A stretch of 5,293 nt of DNA, taken from Giesbergeria sp. (lineage in GTDB: Bacteria > Pseudomonadota > Gammaproteobacteria > Burkholderiales > Burkholderiaceae_C). Shown here one piece after another: positions 1 through 5,293 of the stretch (within the stretch, counting starts at the first letter, position 1; each line of letters starts with the position of its first letter). The notes under the pieces are model-generated. The model ran no database searches. It was not told the DNA's origin and saw only the letters and a list, made by a program, of their open reading frames with translations. The position numbers and the translations under genes are program-made. The stretch covers positions 1-5,293 of the forward strand of contig JAGNUJ010000113.1 in NCBI GenBank assembly GCA_017987055.1, written 5' to 3'.

Positions 1-1
1 G

Positions 2-1789
2 ATGCGTTTGTTCACCATCCGCTTTCGGATGCTCGGGGCGATTGCCGTGGTGCTGCTGTTGATGGGGCTGATTGGCGGCGTCGGCATGTTGGGCATGTTG
101 CGCATCCAAGCGCTGAGCGGCGATTTCATCAACCACTCGTTTACCCAATCGGGTCAACTCGGTCAATTGCGCAGCGACTTGGGTGCCGTGCGCGCCCACG
201 AAAAAGACATGCTGCTGGCGCAAGGCCAACTGCCCGCAGTGCGCCAAGCGCACAGCGCTTGGCTGGCGGCGCTAGACGCAGCGCAAAAAACCTTGGCGCT
301 GCTGGGCGCTGCGCCGACCGCAGCAACCCATGACATCACCCGCACGCTGGGCACGCACTTGGGCAACTACCGCAGCCAATTTGCGCCGATAGCGCAGCAA
401 CTGCAGACCCCACCCGCGCCCGTCCTTGCACTGGTGCCCACGCCAGAACCAGCGCCGGGCAGCGAAATCACCAACACCAATGCGACGACGGACGCTTTGC
501 AGACCGCGCCCATCGCGGTGCCAACGCCTGCACCGTTGGTGCGTCCCAACACCGATGCCGCCAGCGCCGAGCTGGCCGCTGCGCAGCAACTGGTGCAGCA
601 GCTTGACGAGGCGCTGCAAACAGCCGCCGTGCGGGCCACGCAAGAGCAAGCCCAAGTGGCCACGCAAATGCAGTGGTGGTTTGCACTGGCGGTGCTGCTG
701 ACCATCATCGTTGTCGCGCCCTTGACGCTGCTGAACATGCTGTCGATTTGCCGCCCGCTGAAAGAAGCGCAGCGCATGGCGCGTGCCATTGCTGGCGGTG
801 ATTTGTCGCAAACCATCCACGCCCAAGGGCGCGACGAGGTGGCCGACTTGCAGCGCGCCCTGATAGAAATGCAGCACGGCTTGGGCGCGCTGGTGGCGCA
901 GGTACACGACGCCAGCGGCCACATCGCCAGCGCCAGCCAACAAATTGCGCTGGGCAACCACGACCTGTCGCAGCGCACCGAGCAAACCGCCAGCCACGCG
1001 CAAGCCGCCGTATCGTCCCTGTCCCAGCTGACCGACACGGTGCAGCAAACTGCCGCGTCAGCGCAGCTGGCCAATCAGCTGTCGGTATCGGCCTCGGGCA
1101 CGGCCACGCACGGCGGGGCAGTGGCGCAGCAGGCCGAAGCCAGCATGGCCGACATTGCCGCGTCGAGCCGCAAGATCAGCGACATCATTGGGCTGATTGA
1201 TTCGATTGCCTTCCAGACCAACATCTTGGCGCTGAACGCCGCCGTCGAGGCCGCCCGCGCCGGCGAGCAAGGGCGCGGTTTTGCCGTAGTGGCCAGCGAG
1301 GTGCGCAGCTTGGCGCAGCGCTCGGCGGCAGCGGCCAGCGAGATCAAAGGCTTGATCAGCGCCAGCACCAGCGCGGTCGATGGCGGCGTGCGCCACGTGC
1401 AGGGCACCGGCAACACCATGCAAGACATCGTCGCCAGCGTGCAGCGGGTGGGCGACATCATTGGCGAGATTTCTGCGGCTGCATCCGAGCAGTCCAGCGG
1501 CATCGGCCAAGTCGGCCAAGCCGTCGGCGAGATTGACCGCATGACCCAGCAAAACGCCGCGCTGGTCGAGCAGTCCGCCGCCGCCGCCGAGTCGCTGCGC
1601 GAGCAAGCCCAGCGGCTGGCGCAGGTGGTGCAGCAGTTTCGTTTGGGCGGCGAGCTGCAAACCGTGGCGCCCGCGCCGTTGGCAGCTCGCCCCCACCCCA
1701 CGCACCACCCCGCCGCCGCACTGGCGCGCCCAGCGACGCCCGCCATCGCCCAGCGCAAGCTGTTGATTGGCAACGGCAGCGGGCGCTAA
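2..1789 (+). CDS. Methyl-accepting chemotaxis protein (MCP1), transmembrane chemoreceptor
   Basis: Inner-membrane chemoreceptor of 595 residues that should sense a periplasmic signal and control the CheA kinase through CheW. Seen: a hydrophobic TM1 at about 11-33, a helical periplasmic region at about 34-224, TM2 at about 225-247, a HAMP domain at about 248-300 (contains AGGDLS), then the cytoplasmic signalling coiled coil. The hairpin tip (about 394-448) carries [20 protein letters not shown] and [15 protein letters not shown], close to E. coli Tsr, so it is probably a 36-heptad receptor. The periplasmic part looks like a four-helix-bundle sensor interrupted by a Pro/Ala/Thr-rich stretch at 136-186. 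Aligned to Tsr from memory, methylation positions Q328, Q342 and Q524 are kept, while two others are A335 and R533. The tail is Pro/Ala/His-rich and ends GNGSGR, with no CheR/CheB-binding NWETF pentapeptide. The ATG lies at the window edge, so its ribosome binding site is not visible. The start is accepted because it precedes TM1 by the usual distance. The ligand is unknown. Confidence 0.93.
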   Translation: MRLFTIRFRMLGAIAVVLLLMGLIGGVGMLGMLRIQALSGDFINHSFTQSGQLGQLRSDLGAVRAHEKDMLLAQGQLPAVRQAHSAWLAALDAAQKTLALLGAAPTAATHDITRTLGTHLGNYRSQFAPIAQQLQTPPAPVLALVPTPEPAPGSEITNTNATTDALQTAPIAVPTPAPLVRPNTDAASAELAAAQQLVQQLDEALQTAAVRATQEQAQVATQMQWWFALAVLLTIIVVAPLTLLNMLSICRPLKEAQRMARAIAGGDLSQTIHAQGRDEVADLQRALIEMQHGLGALVAQVHDASGHIASASQQIALGNHDLSQRTEQTASHAQAAVSSLSQLTDTVQQTAASAQLANQLSVSASGTATHGGAVAQQAEASMADIAASSRKISDIIGLIDSIAFQTNILALNAAVEAARAGEQGRGFAVVASEVRSLAQRSAAAASEIKGLISASTSAVDGGVRHVQGTGNTMQDIVASVQRVGDIIGEISAAASEQSSGIGQVGQAVGEIDRMTQQNAALVEQSAAAAESLREQAQRLAQVVQQFRLGGELQTVAPAPLAARPHPTHHPAAALARPATPAIAQRKLLIGNGSGR

Positions 1790-1796
1790 ATCAGCA

Positions 1797-1845
1797 TAAA
1801 AAAAGCCTCTATCCCTTTAAATACCAGCGGTTATAGCTATCAAAA
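1797..1845. repeat. Possible Comamonadaceae-type dispersed intergenic element
   Basis: This AT-rich stretch starts just after the MCP1 stop codon. It runs from an A7 tract through GCCTCTA to the core TTATAGCTATCAAAA at 1831-1845, which contains the 8-bp palindrome ATAGCTAT. From memory, similar short sequences ending in GCTATCAAAA recur between genes in Acidovorax and its relatives. There is only one copy here, so repetition cannot be shown from this window. I see no strong hairpin, so I do not call it a terminator. The rest of the spacer up to 1906 holds nothing else clear. Confidence 0.35.
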
Positions 1846-1909
1846 TTCTTGGGTGGCAGCGTTGGCGCAGTTATCGTAGCGTCCACTGTTTTGATTACCA
1901 CCACCAATG

Positions 1910-1915
1910 AAGGAG
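1910..1915 (+). promoter_or_regulatory. Shine-Dalgarno site fixing the adenosyltransferase start
   Basis: AAGGAG lies 6 bases before the ATG at 1922. An in-frame ATG at 1907 overlaps this site and has no ribosome binding site of its own, so the protein should begin at 1922 (MANRLTQIATRTGDDG). A weak sigma70-like pair upstream (TTGGGT at 1849-1854, 17-bp spacer, TATCGT at 1872-1877) might drive the gene, but it is too poor to call separately. Confidence 0.75.
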
Positions 1916-1921
1916 CCGTTT

Positions 1922-2494
1922 ATGGCCAATCGACTGACACAAATTGCCACCCGTACCGGCGACGACGGCACCACGGGCCTGGGCGACAACACCCGCGTGC
2001 CCAAACACCACCTGCGTGTGCAAGCGATGGGCGATGTCGATGAGCTGAACTCGCACATCGGCCTGCTGCTGTGCGAGCCGCTGCCCGCCCAGGTGCGCGA
2101 GCTGCTGATTGACGTGCAGCACCAGTTGTTCAACTTGGGCGGCGAGTTGTCGATTCCGGGCTTTGAGCTGTTGAAAGAAGAGGCGGTGCTGCAGCTCGAC
2201 CAAGCGCTGGCCACGCACAACGCGGCGCTGCCGCGTCTGCAAGAGTTCATCTTGCCAGCGGGCACGCGCGCCGCCGCGCAGGCGCACATTTGCCGCACGG
2301 TGGCCCGCCGCGCCGAGCGCGCCGTGGTGGCGCTGGGCGCACAAGAGGCCGTGCGCAGCGCGCCGCGCCACTACCTCAACCGCTTGTCGGATTTGATGTT
2401 TGTGCTGTCGCGCGTTTTCAACCGCATGGACGGCAGCGGCGGCGACGATGTGTATTGGAAGAGTGAGCGCATGGCCCGTGCGGCGCAAGAATAA
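1922..2494 (+). CDS. PduO-type ATP:cob(I)alamin (corrinoid) adenosyltransferase
   Basis: Cytoplasmic enzyme of 190 residues that transfers the adenosyl group of ATP to the reduced cobalt of cob(I)alamin, giving adenosylcobalamin, the cofactor of enzymes such as methylmalonyl-CoA mutase. Family signatures are seen in order: the N-terminal ATP-binding stretch TRTGDDGTTGLGD (10-22) with R25 and K28, GDVDELNS (37-44), VQHQLFNLGGELS (65-77), FILPAGTRAAAQAH (109-122) running into the arginine-rich helix RTVARRAER (125-133), and YLNRLSDLMFVLSR (151-164). Length and motif order match bacterial stand-alone PduO/MMAB-type enzymes, which form trimers; there is no fused DUF336/GlcG-like domain. The start is set by AAGGAG at 1910-1915; the alternative ATG at 1907 would add five residues. 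No other cobalamin or propanediol gene is visible, so this is probably a housekeeping cofactor gene rather than part of a pdu operon. It lies between two chemoreceptor genes, 132 bp after one and 75 bp before the next. Confidence 0.95.
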   Translation: MANRLTQIATRTGDDGTTGLGDNTRVPKHHLRVQAMGDVDELNSHIGLLLCEPLPAQVRELLIDVQHQLFNLGGELSIPGFELLKEEAVLQLDQALATHNAALPRLQEFILPAGTRAAAQAHICRTVARRAERAVVALGAQEAVRSAPRHYLNRLSDLMFVLSRVFNRMDGSGGDDVYWKSERMARAAQE

Positions 2495-2569
2495 AGCCCG
2501 CATAAACACCGCGCTGGGCGCCACCCTAGAATGAAGTAACAAATTGAATCTTTATTCAGGAATTTTTCC

Positions 2570-3112
2570 ATGCAGCTGAGTTTTTTGACGATTGGCACGC
2601 GCCTAGGACTGGCCTTTGGCCTGCTGGTATTGATGATGCTGGGCGCTAGCGCCGTGGGGGTGCTGCGCTTGGGTGAGGTGGGCGTAATCAATGAACGCAT
2701 CATTGACGACAGCTGGGTCAAGTCCGAGGCTGCTAGCCTCATCGACGCCACCACGCGGGCCAATGCGCGCTTGACGATGGAGCTGGTCATCACCACCGAC
2801 TTGCAGCGGCTGCAAGCGATCAAAGGCAATATCGCCGTCAACAAAAAAAGCATTGACGACGCCTTTGCTGTGCTGCAACAAAAGGTGCAGCTGCCCGAGG
2901 GCAAAGCCACGCTAGCGCGCCTGAGTGAGTTGCGCGGCAAATACGTACAGTCGTTTGGCCGGGTGGCCGCTTTGGTTGATGCGGGCGATCGCGACACTGC
3001 CACCGCGCTGTTGCAGTCCGAGACTCTGCCAGCACTGGACGCGCTGCAAGAGCCAATCAATGCGCTGACAGCGCTGCAAAAAAACTGGTCGAAAACGATG
3101 GCCACGCTGTAG
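2570..3112 (+). CDS. MCP2 N-terminal piece: TM1 plus periplasmic sensor domain
   Basis: Zero-frame product of 180 residues. It starts MQLSFLTIGTRLGLAFG, typical of receptors with a 4HB_MCP_1-type sensor, with TM1 at about 8-31. The rest is charged and helical, as expected of a periplasmic four-helix bundle. The last eight residues (WSKTMATL) lie after the A7 run and do not look like receptor sequence; the frame then stops at TAG 3110-3112. Made alone, the piece would be a sensor tethered by one membrane helix, without TM2 or any signalling domain, so it should not signal by itself. Confidence 0.7.
   Translation: MQLSFLTIGTRLGLAFGLLVLMMLGASAVGVLRLGEVGVINERIIDDSWVKSEAASLIDATTRANARLTMELVITTDLQRLQAIKGNIAVNKKSIDDAFAVLQQKVQLPEGKATLARLSELRGKYVQSFGRVAALVDAGDRDTATALLQSETLPALDALQEPINALTALQKNWSKTMATL
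3078..3085 (+). other. Frameshift point: A7 run forming an A AAA AAC slippery heptamer
   Basis: In the zero frame the codons are CAA AAA AAC (3077-3085), so bases 3079-3085 form A AAA AAC, a canonical X XXY YYZ heptamer for -1 slippage. The next -1-frame codon is CTG at 3085, which continues as receptor-like sequence. The -1 frame is open from 2980 and the zero frame to 3109, so the break must lie between these points. Protein similarity places it at the A run. A deletion of one A, real or a sequencing error, explains the data equally well. Confidence 0.7.
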
Positions 3113-3141
3113 TCAACAGCGTCCGCAGCGCGCGCACGCTG

Positions 3142-4146
3142 ATGCTGGCGCTGGGCGCGCTCGGCCTGCTGGTGGGTGTGGTTTTGTCCTTTGGCATTAC
3201 CCGCTCAATCACTGTGCCACTGGGCCGGGCGGTGAAATTGGCGCGCACCGTCGCCGGTGGTGATTTGAGCAGCCATATCGAAGTAGTCGGCAACGATGAA
3301 ACCAGCGCGCTGCTGCAAGCGCTGCGCGATATGAACCACAGCCTCAACGGCATCGTGGTACGCGTGCGCAGCGGCAGCGAAGCCATTGCCACCGCTACCG
3401 GCCAAATTGCCGCCGGCAACACCGATTTGTCAGCGCGCACCGAAGAGCAAGCCGCCGCGCTGGAGCAAACCACTGCCTCCATCCACGAGTTGGCCAGCAC
3501 GATTAAGCAAAACTACGAGTACGGCAAAAACGCCAATCAGATTGCCGATTCGGCGGCGCAAGTGGCCGTCAAAGGCGGCGAGATGGTGACGCAGGTGGTA
3601 CACACGATGGAGGCCATCAATGTTTCGTCGCGCAAAATTGCCGACATCATTGGCGTGATCGATGGCATTGCGTTTCAAACCAACATCTTGGCCTTGAACG
3701 CGGCGGTGGAAGCGGCGCGCGCTGGCGACCAAGGGCGCGGTTTTGCCGTGGTGGCGTCTGAAGTGCGCAGCTTGGCCGGGCGCTCGGCCACGGCGGCCAA
3801 AGAAATCAAAGGCTTGATCGACGCCTCGGTCAGCAACGTCACCGACGGCTGCCAACAGGTCGAGCAGGCCGGAGCCACGATGGATGAAATTGTGGTGAGC
3901 GTGCGCCGCGTCGCCGACATCATGAATGAGATCAGCATGGCCAGCCAAGACCAAAGCGACGGCATGGAGCAAATCAACCAAGCCATGACGCAGATGGACC
4001 AAGTCACCCAGTCCAACGCTGCGTTGGTCGAAGAAGCCGCCGCCGCCGCGCAATCGCTAGAGCACCAAGCGCAGGGGCTGGTCGATGCGGTCAGCGTATT
4101 TAAAACTGCCGCAGGAGCACACACGCAGGCGCTGTTGGCTCGGTAA
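3142..4146 (+). CDS. MCP2 C-terminal piece: TM2, HAMP and signalling domain
   Basis: The -1-frame part of the split receptor. The first ATG in this frame (3142) falls inside TM2 and has no Shine-Dalgarno sequence before it. The receptor-like sequence extends back to about 3085, so 3142 is unlikely to be a true start. Numbered from 3142, TM2 runs to about residue 20, HAMP spans about 21-70 (contains AGGDLS), and methylation helix 1 (RTEEQAAALEQTTASIHEL) is at 99-117. The hairpin tip is at about 168-222, and methylation helix 2 includes E298 and E307. The piece ends QALLAR with no CheR-binding pentapeptide. It would dock CheW and CheA as an intact receptor does, but needs the upstream half to sense anything in the periplasm. 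Confidence 0.75.
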   Translation: MLALGALGLLVGVVLSFGITRSITVPLGRAVKLARTVAGGDLSSHIEVVGNDETSALLQALRDMNHSLNGIVVRVRSGSEAIATATGQIAAGNTDLSARTEEQAAALEQTTASIHELASTIKQNYEYGKNANQIADSAAQVAVKGGEMVTQVVHTMEAINVSSRKIADIIGVIDGIAFQTNILALNAAVEAARAGDQGRGFAVVASEVRSLAGRSATAAKEIKGLIDASVSNVTDGCQQVEQAGATMDEIVVSVRRVADIMNEISMASQDQSDGMEQINQAMTQMDQVTQSNAALVEEAAAAAQSLEHQAQGLVDAVSVFKTAAGAHTQALLAR

Positions 4147-4158
4147 ATTGACCCAAGG

Positions 4159-4178
4159 GTTTTCCTTAGGGGGAAAAC
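4159..4178. repeat. Perfect 7-bp inverted repeat downstream of MCP2
   Basis: GTTTTCC (4159-4165) and GGAAAAC (4172-4178) are perfect reverse complements separated by six bases (TTAGGG), starting 13 bp after the MCP2 stop codon. No T-run follows, so it is a poor intrinsic terminator. It could be an operator for the downstream binding-protein gene or a small RNA hairpin. The sequence from 4179 to 4263 shows no convincing promoter; TAGGAT at 4245-4250 resembles a -10 but lacks a properly spaced -35. Confidence 0.4.
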
Positions 4179-4263
4179 GCCGTAAAACTCTGCAAAACCA
4201 TTGCGCTATCGCGCACTTGCAAGCCAGATACAAGGTGTCGGCTCTAGGATTAGCAACCCGTTC

Positions 4264-4316
4264 CTGAGCGCGCGCCGCCAAGCCGATGGCCGGCGCTCTC
4301 AGTGTTTTGTTTGTTT
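4264..4316 (+). terminator. GC hairpin followed by a T-rich tract (terminator or leader attenuator)
   Basis: CTGAG (4264-4268) pairs with CTCAG (4298-4302), GCGCCG (4272-4277) with CGGCGC (4291-4296), and CC (4278-4279) with GG (4288-4289). The small gaps are a CGC/T internal loop and one bulged C. TGTTTTGTTTGTTT follows directly (4303-4316). This has the shape of a rho-independent terminator for MCP2 transcription, although the T tract is broken by G. It ends only 19 bases before the binding-protein start codon and leaves no room for a promoter after it. It therefore probably lies in the 5' leader of that gene, where it could act as an attenuator. Confidence 0.5.
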
Positions 4317-4335
4317 CTCGTGGGGAATTTTTGCC

Positions 4336-5293
4336 ATGCAACGTCGTCAGTTTGTCTCTTTAGTTTCTGGTGCTATGGCACTGGCCGGCGCACCAGCGCT
4401 GATGCGCAGTGCGTATGCCCAGGAAGCGGCGGGCGTGGGCGCCAAGAGCATCACCATTGGCTGCTCGGCCGACGTCACCGGACCGCTGGCCGCGTTTGGC
4501 GAGGACATTCGCCAAGGCGCTGGCGCGGCGCTGGCGCAAATCAATGGCAAAGGCGGCATCCACGGCCGCACTGTGCAGCTGAACATCATGGATGACATGT
4601 ACGAGCCGCCGCGCACGGTCGAGAACGTCAAAAAAATGCTCGGCCAAGGCAACACCTTTGCCTTGCTGTCGTGCGTGGGCACCGCCAACAACAAAGCTAT
4701 CTTGCCGTTGACCGAAGAGGCTGGCATGGTGCATGTCGGGCCCGTCACCGGCGCAACGTCGTTGCGCAAAGGCGCGCGCAACGTGTTCCATGTGCGCGCC
4801 AGCTACACCGCCGAAGTGCATCGCCTGATGCAGCGCTTGGTGGAGATGAACATCAAAAGCATTGGCGTGGTCTATCTGGACAACCCGTATGGCCGCGAGA
4901 TGCTCGACGATGCCATCCACGAGCTGGACAAAAGCGGCATCATGTTGGTAATCCAAGCGCCACTGGCCACCGACAGCAGCAACTTGGCCGAAGTGTTAAC
5001 CAAGGTGACGGCCTCGCGCCCGGCAGCGGTGCTGTTGGCCACAGCAGGCTCGGCCTCGATTGGCGTAGCGCGCGGCCTGAAGAAAAACCTGCCCGGCGTG
5101 CTGTTGACCGGCATCAGCTCGACCCTGGTGGGCGACGCGCCCAAGCAGCTGGGCGAGGCCGCCAGTGGCATTGCCCTGTCGCTGATCGTGCCCAACCCGT
5201 TTAGCACCCGCACCGGCGTGGTGCGCGACTACCAAGCGGCGATGCGCGCGGTCGGCCAGCCAGACTTTAGCCCCGGCAGCTTGGACGCCTACA
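4336..5293 (+). CDS. ABC transporter substrate-binding protein, branched-chain amino acid (LivK) type, 3' end missing
   Basis: Periplasmic ligand-binding protein of the Peripla_BP_6 fold, a partner of LivHMGF-type importers. The open frame gives 319 residues and is still open at the window edge; relatives have about 370-400. GGGGA (4322-4326) precedes the ATG by 9 bases. The N-terminus MQRRQFVSLVSGAMALAG is a signal peptide with a twin-arginine-like RRQFV motif, a hydrophobic core at about 6-22, R24 near the cleavage site, and a likely cut after AYA (26-28). This suggests Tat export, with Sec possible. The mature part opens ITIGCSADVTGPLAAFG (39-55), then INGKGGIHGRTVQL (69-82) and ENVKKML (96-102). 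A lobe-1 binding region follows (SCVGTANNKAILPL, 112-125), then FHVRASY (151-157) and VVYLDNPYGREML (178-190). These are typical of the family in Burkholderiales. The ligand cannot be inferred; many such paralogues bind aromatic or other small acids rather than leucine. No permease or ATPase gene is visible. Confidence 0.93.
   Translation, partial: MQRRQFVSLVSGAMALAGAPALMRSAYAQEAAGVGAKSITIGCSADVTGPLAAFGEDIRQGAGAALAQINGKGGIHGRTVQLNIMDDMYEPPRTVENVKKMLGQGNTFALLSCVGTANNKAILPLTEEAGMVHVGPVTGATSLRKGARNVFHVRASYTAEVHRLMQRLVEMNIKSIGVVYLDNPYGREMLDDAIHELDKSGIMLVIQAPLATDSSNLAEVLTKVTASRPAAVLLATAGSASIGVARGLKKNLPGVLLTGISSTLVGDAPKQLGEAASGIALSLIVPNPFSTRTGVVRDYQAAMRAVGQPDFSPGSLDAY

Larger units (their letters stand above)
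2570..4146 (+). pseudogene. Methyl-accepting chemotaxis protein (MCP2), split by a -1 frameshift
   Basis: Taken together, the two frames encode a second Tsr-like chemoreceptor. The start follows CAGGAA (2557-2562) with 7 bases between. Zero frame: TM1 at about 8-31 and a four-helix-bundle-type periplasmic domain to residue 171. After the A7 run at 3078-3084 the coding signal moves to the -1 frame, reading LVENDGHAVVNSVRSARTLM into TM2, HAMP and the signalling domain. One added A would give about 525 residues, normal for the family. In the joined numbering the Tsr-type methylation positions are all E or Q (293, 300, 307, 489, 498), and the hairpin tip holds [20 protein letters not shown]. There is no C-terminal NWETF pentapeptide. 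No other disabling change is seen, so the break is recent, a sequencing error, or bypassed by frameshifting. Promoter unclear: TAGAAT at 2527-2532 could be a -10, but no good -35 accompanies it. Called a pseudogene provisionally. Confidence 0.8.

Noticed and set aside
272..1048. Long open frame on the - strand (258 codons) opposite MCP1, and others such as 1058-1708 and 1075-1773
   Set aside because: They lie wholly opposite a well-supported receptor gene, their products are rich in Arg, Ala, Cys and His as expected of the reverse of GC-rich coding DNA, and no domain or ribosome binding site is visible.
1268..1287. Perfect 20-bp direct repeat CAAGGGCGCGGTTTTGCCGT, also at 3730-3749
   Set aside because: Both copies encode the same conserved QGRGFAV part of the receptor hairpin tip, so protein conservation explains it; at most it could allow rare recombination deleting the adenosyltransferase.
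2511..2520. GCGC-rich short hairpin after the adenosyltransferase stop
   Set aside because: Only about four base pairs and no following T-run, so not a supportable terminator.
1895..2542. 215-codon - strand frame opposite the adenosyltransferase
   Set aside because: Shadow of a gene with clear family motifs; the reverse product has no recognisable domain.
2501..2549. Possible FliA (sigma28) promoter before MCP2, starting from TAAA at 2503
   Set aside because: The sequence about 15 bases downstream does not resemble GCCGATAA, so there is no flagellar-class promoter signal.
4201..4222. Possible sigma54 or sigma70 promoter around TTGCAA (4217-4222)
   Set aside because: No GG at the -24 position for sigma54, and the nearest -10-like hexamer (TAGGAT at 4245-4250) is 22 bp away, too far for sigma70.
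4671..5204. 177-codon + strand frame inside the binding-protein gene
   Set aside because: It overlaps the substrate-binding protein in another frame and gives an Arg/Gly/His-rich product without motifs.

Overview
The window is GC-rich, tightly packed DNA with every supportable gene on the + strand. It most likely comes from a betaproteobacterium of the order Burkholderiales, probably family Comamonadaceae. This rests on codon use (many GCG, CTG, TTG and GGC codons), on Tsr-like chemoreceptors, on a LivK-type periplasmic binding protein of a kind greatly expanded in that family, and on an intergenic TTATAGCTATCAAAA motif that I remember from Comamonadaceae genomes. No tool was used to test this assignment.

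Layout: (1) 2-1789, a complete methyl-accepting chemotaxis protein (MCP1). Its periplasmic domain carries a Pro/Ala/Thr-rich insert and its methylation helices are partly degenerate. (2) 1790-1921, a spacer with the AT-rich repeat-like motif and a strong ribosome binding site. (3) 1922-2494, a PduO-type ATP:cob(I)alamin adenosyltransferase. (4) 2570-4146, a second chemoreceptor (MCP2) split into two reading frames by a -1 shift at a run of seven A (3078-3084). Restoring one base gives an ordinary receptor of about 525 residues. (5) 4147-4335, a spacer with a perfect 7-bp inverted repeat and a strong GC hairpin followed by a T-rich tract. (6) 4336 to the window end, the first 319 residues of an exported branched-chain-amino-acid-type ABC substrate-binding protein. 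Its frame runs off the right edge.

How the genes fit together: both receptors should sit in the inner membrane, sense periplasmic ligands and signal through CheW/CheA to the flagellar motor. The adenosyltransferase makes adenosylcobalamin in the cytoplasm and has no evident mechanistic link to chemotaxis. The binding protein would normally feed a LivHMGF-type importer, whose genes are not visible here. Its position next to a receptor gene allows, but does not show, binding-protein-assisted taxis.

The most notable point is the MCP2 frame break. It falls exactly on a canonical A AAA AAC slippery heptamer with a hairpin just downstream that encloses the zero-frame stop codon. A sequencing indel or a recent inactivating mutation remains the simpler explanation. 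I found no CRISPR array, RNA gene, insertion sequence or clearly new system.
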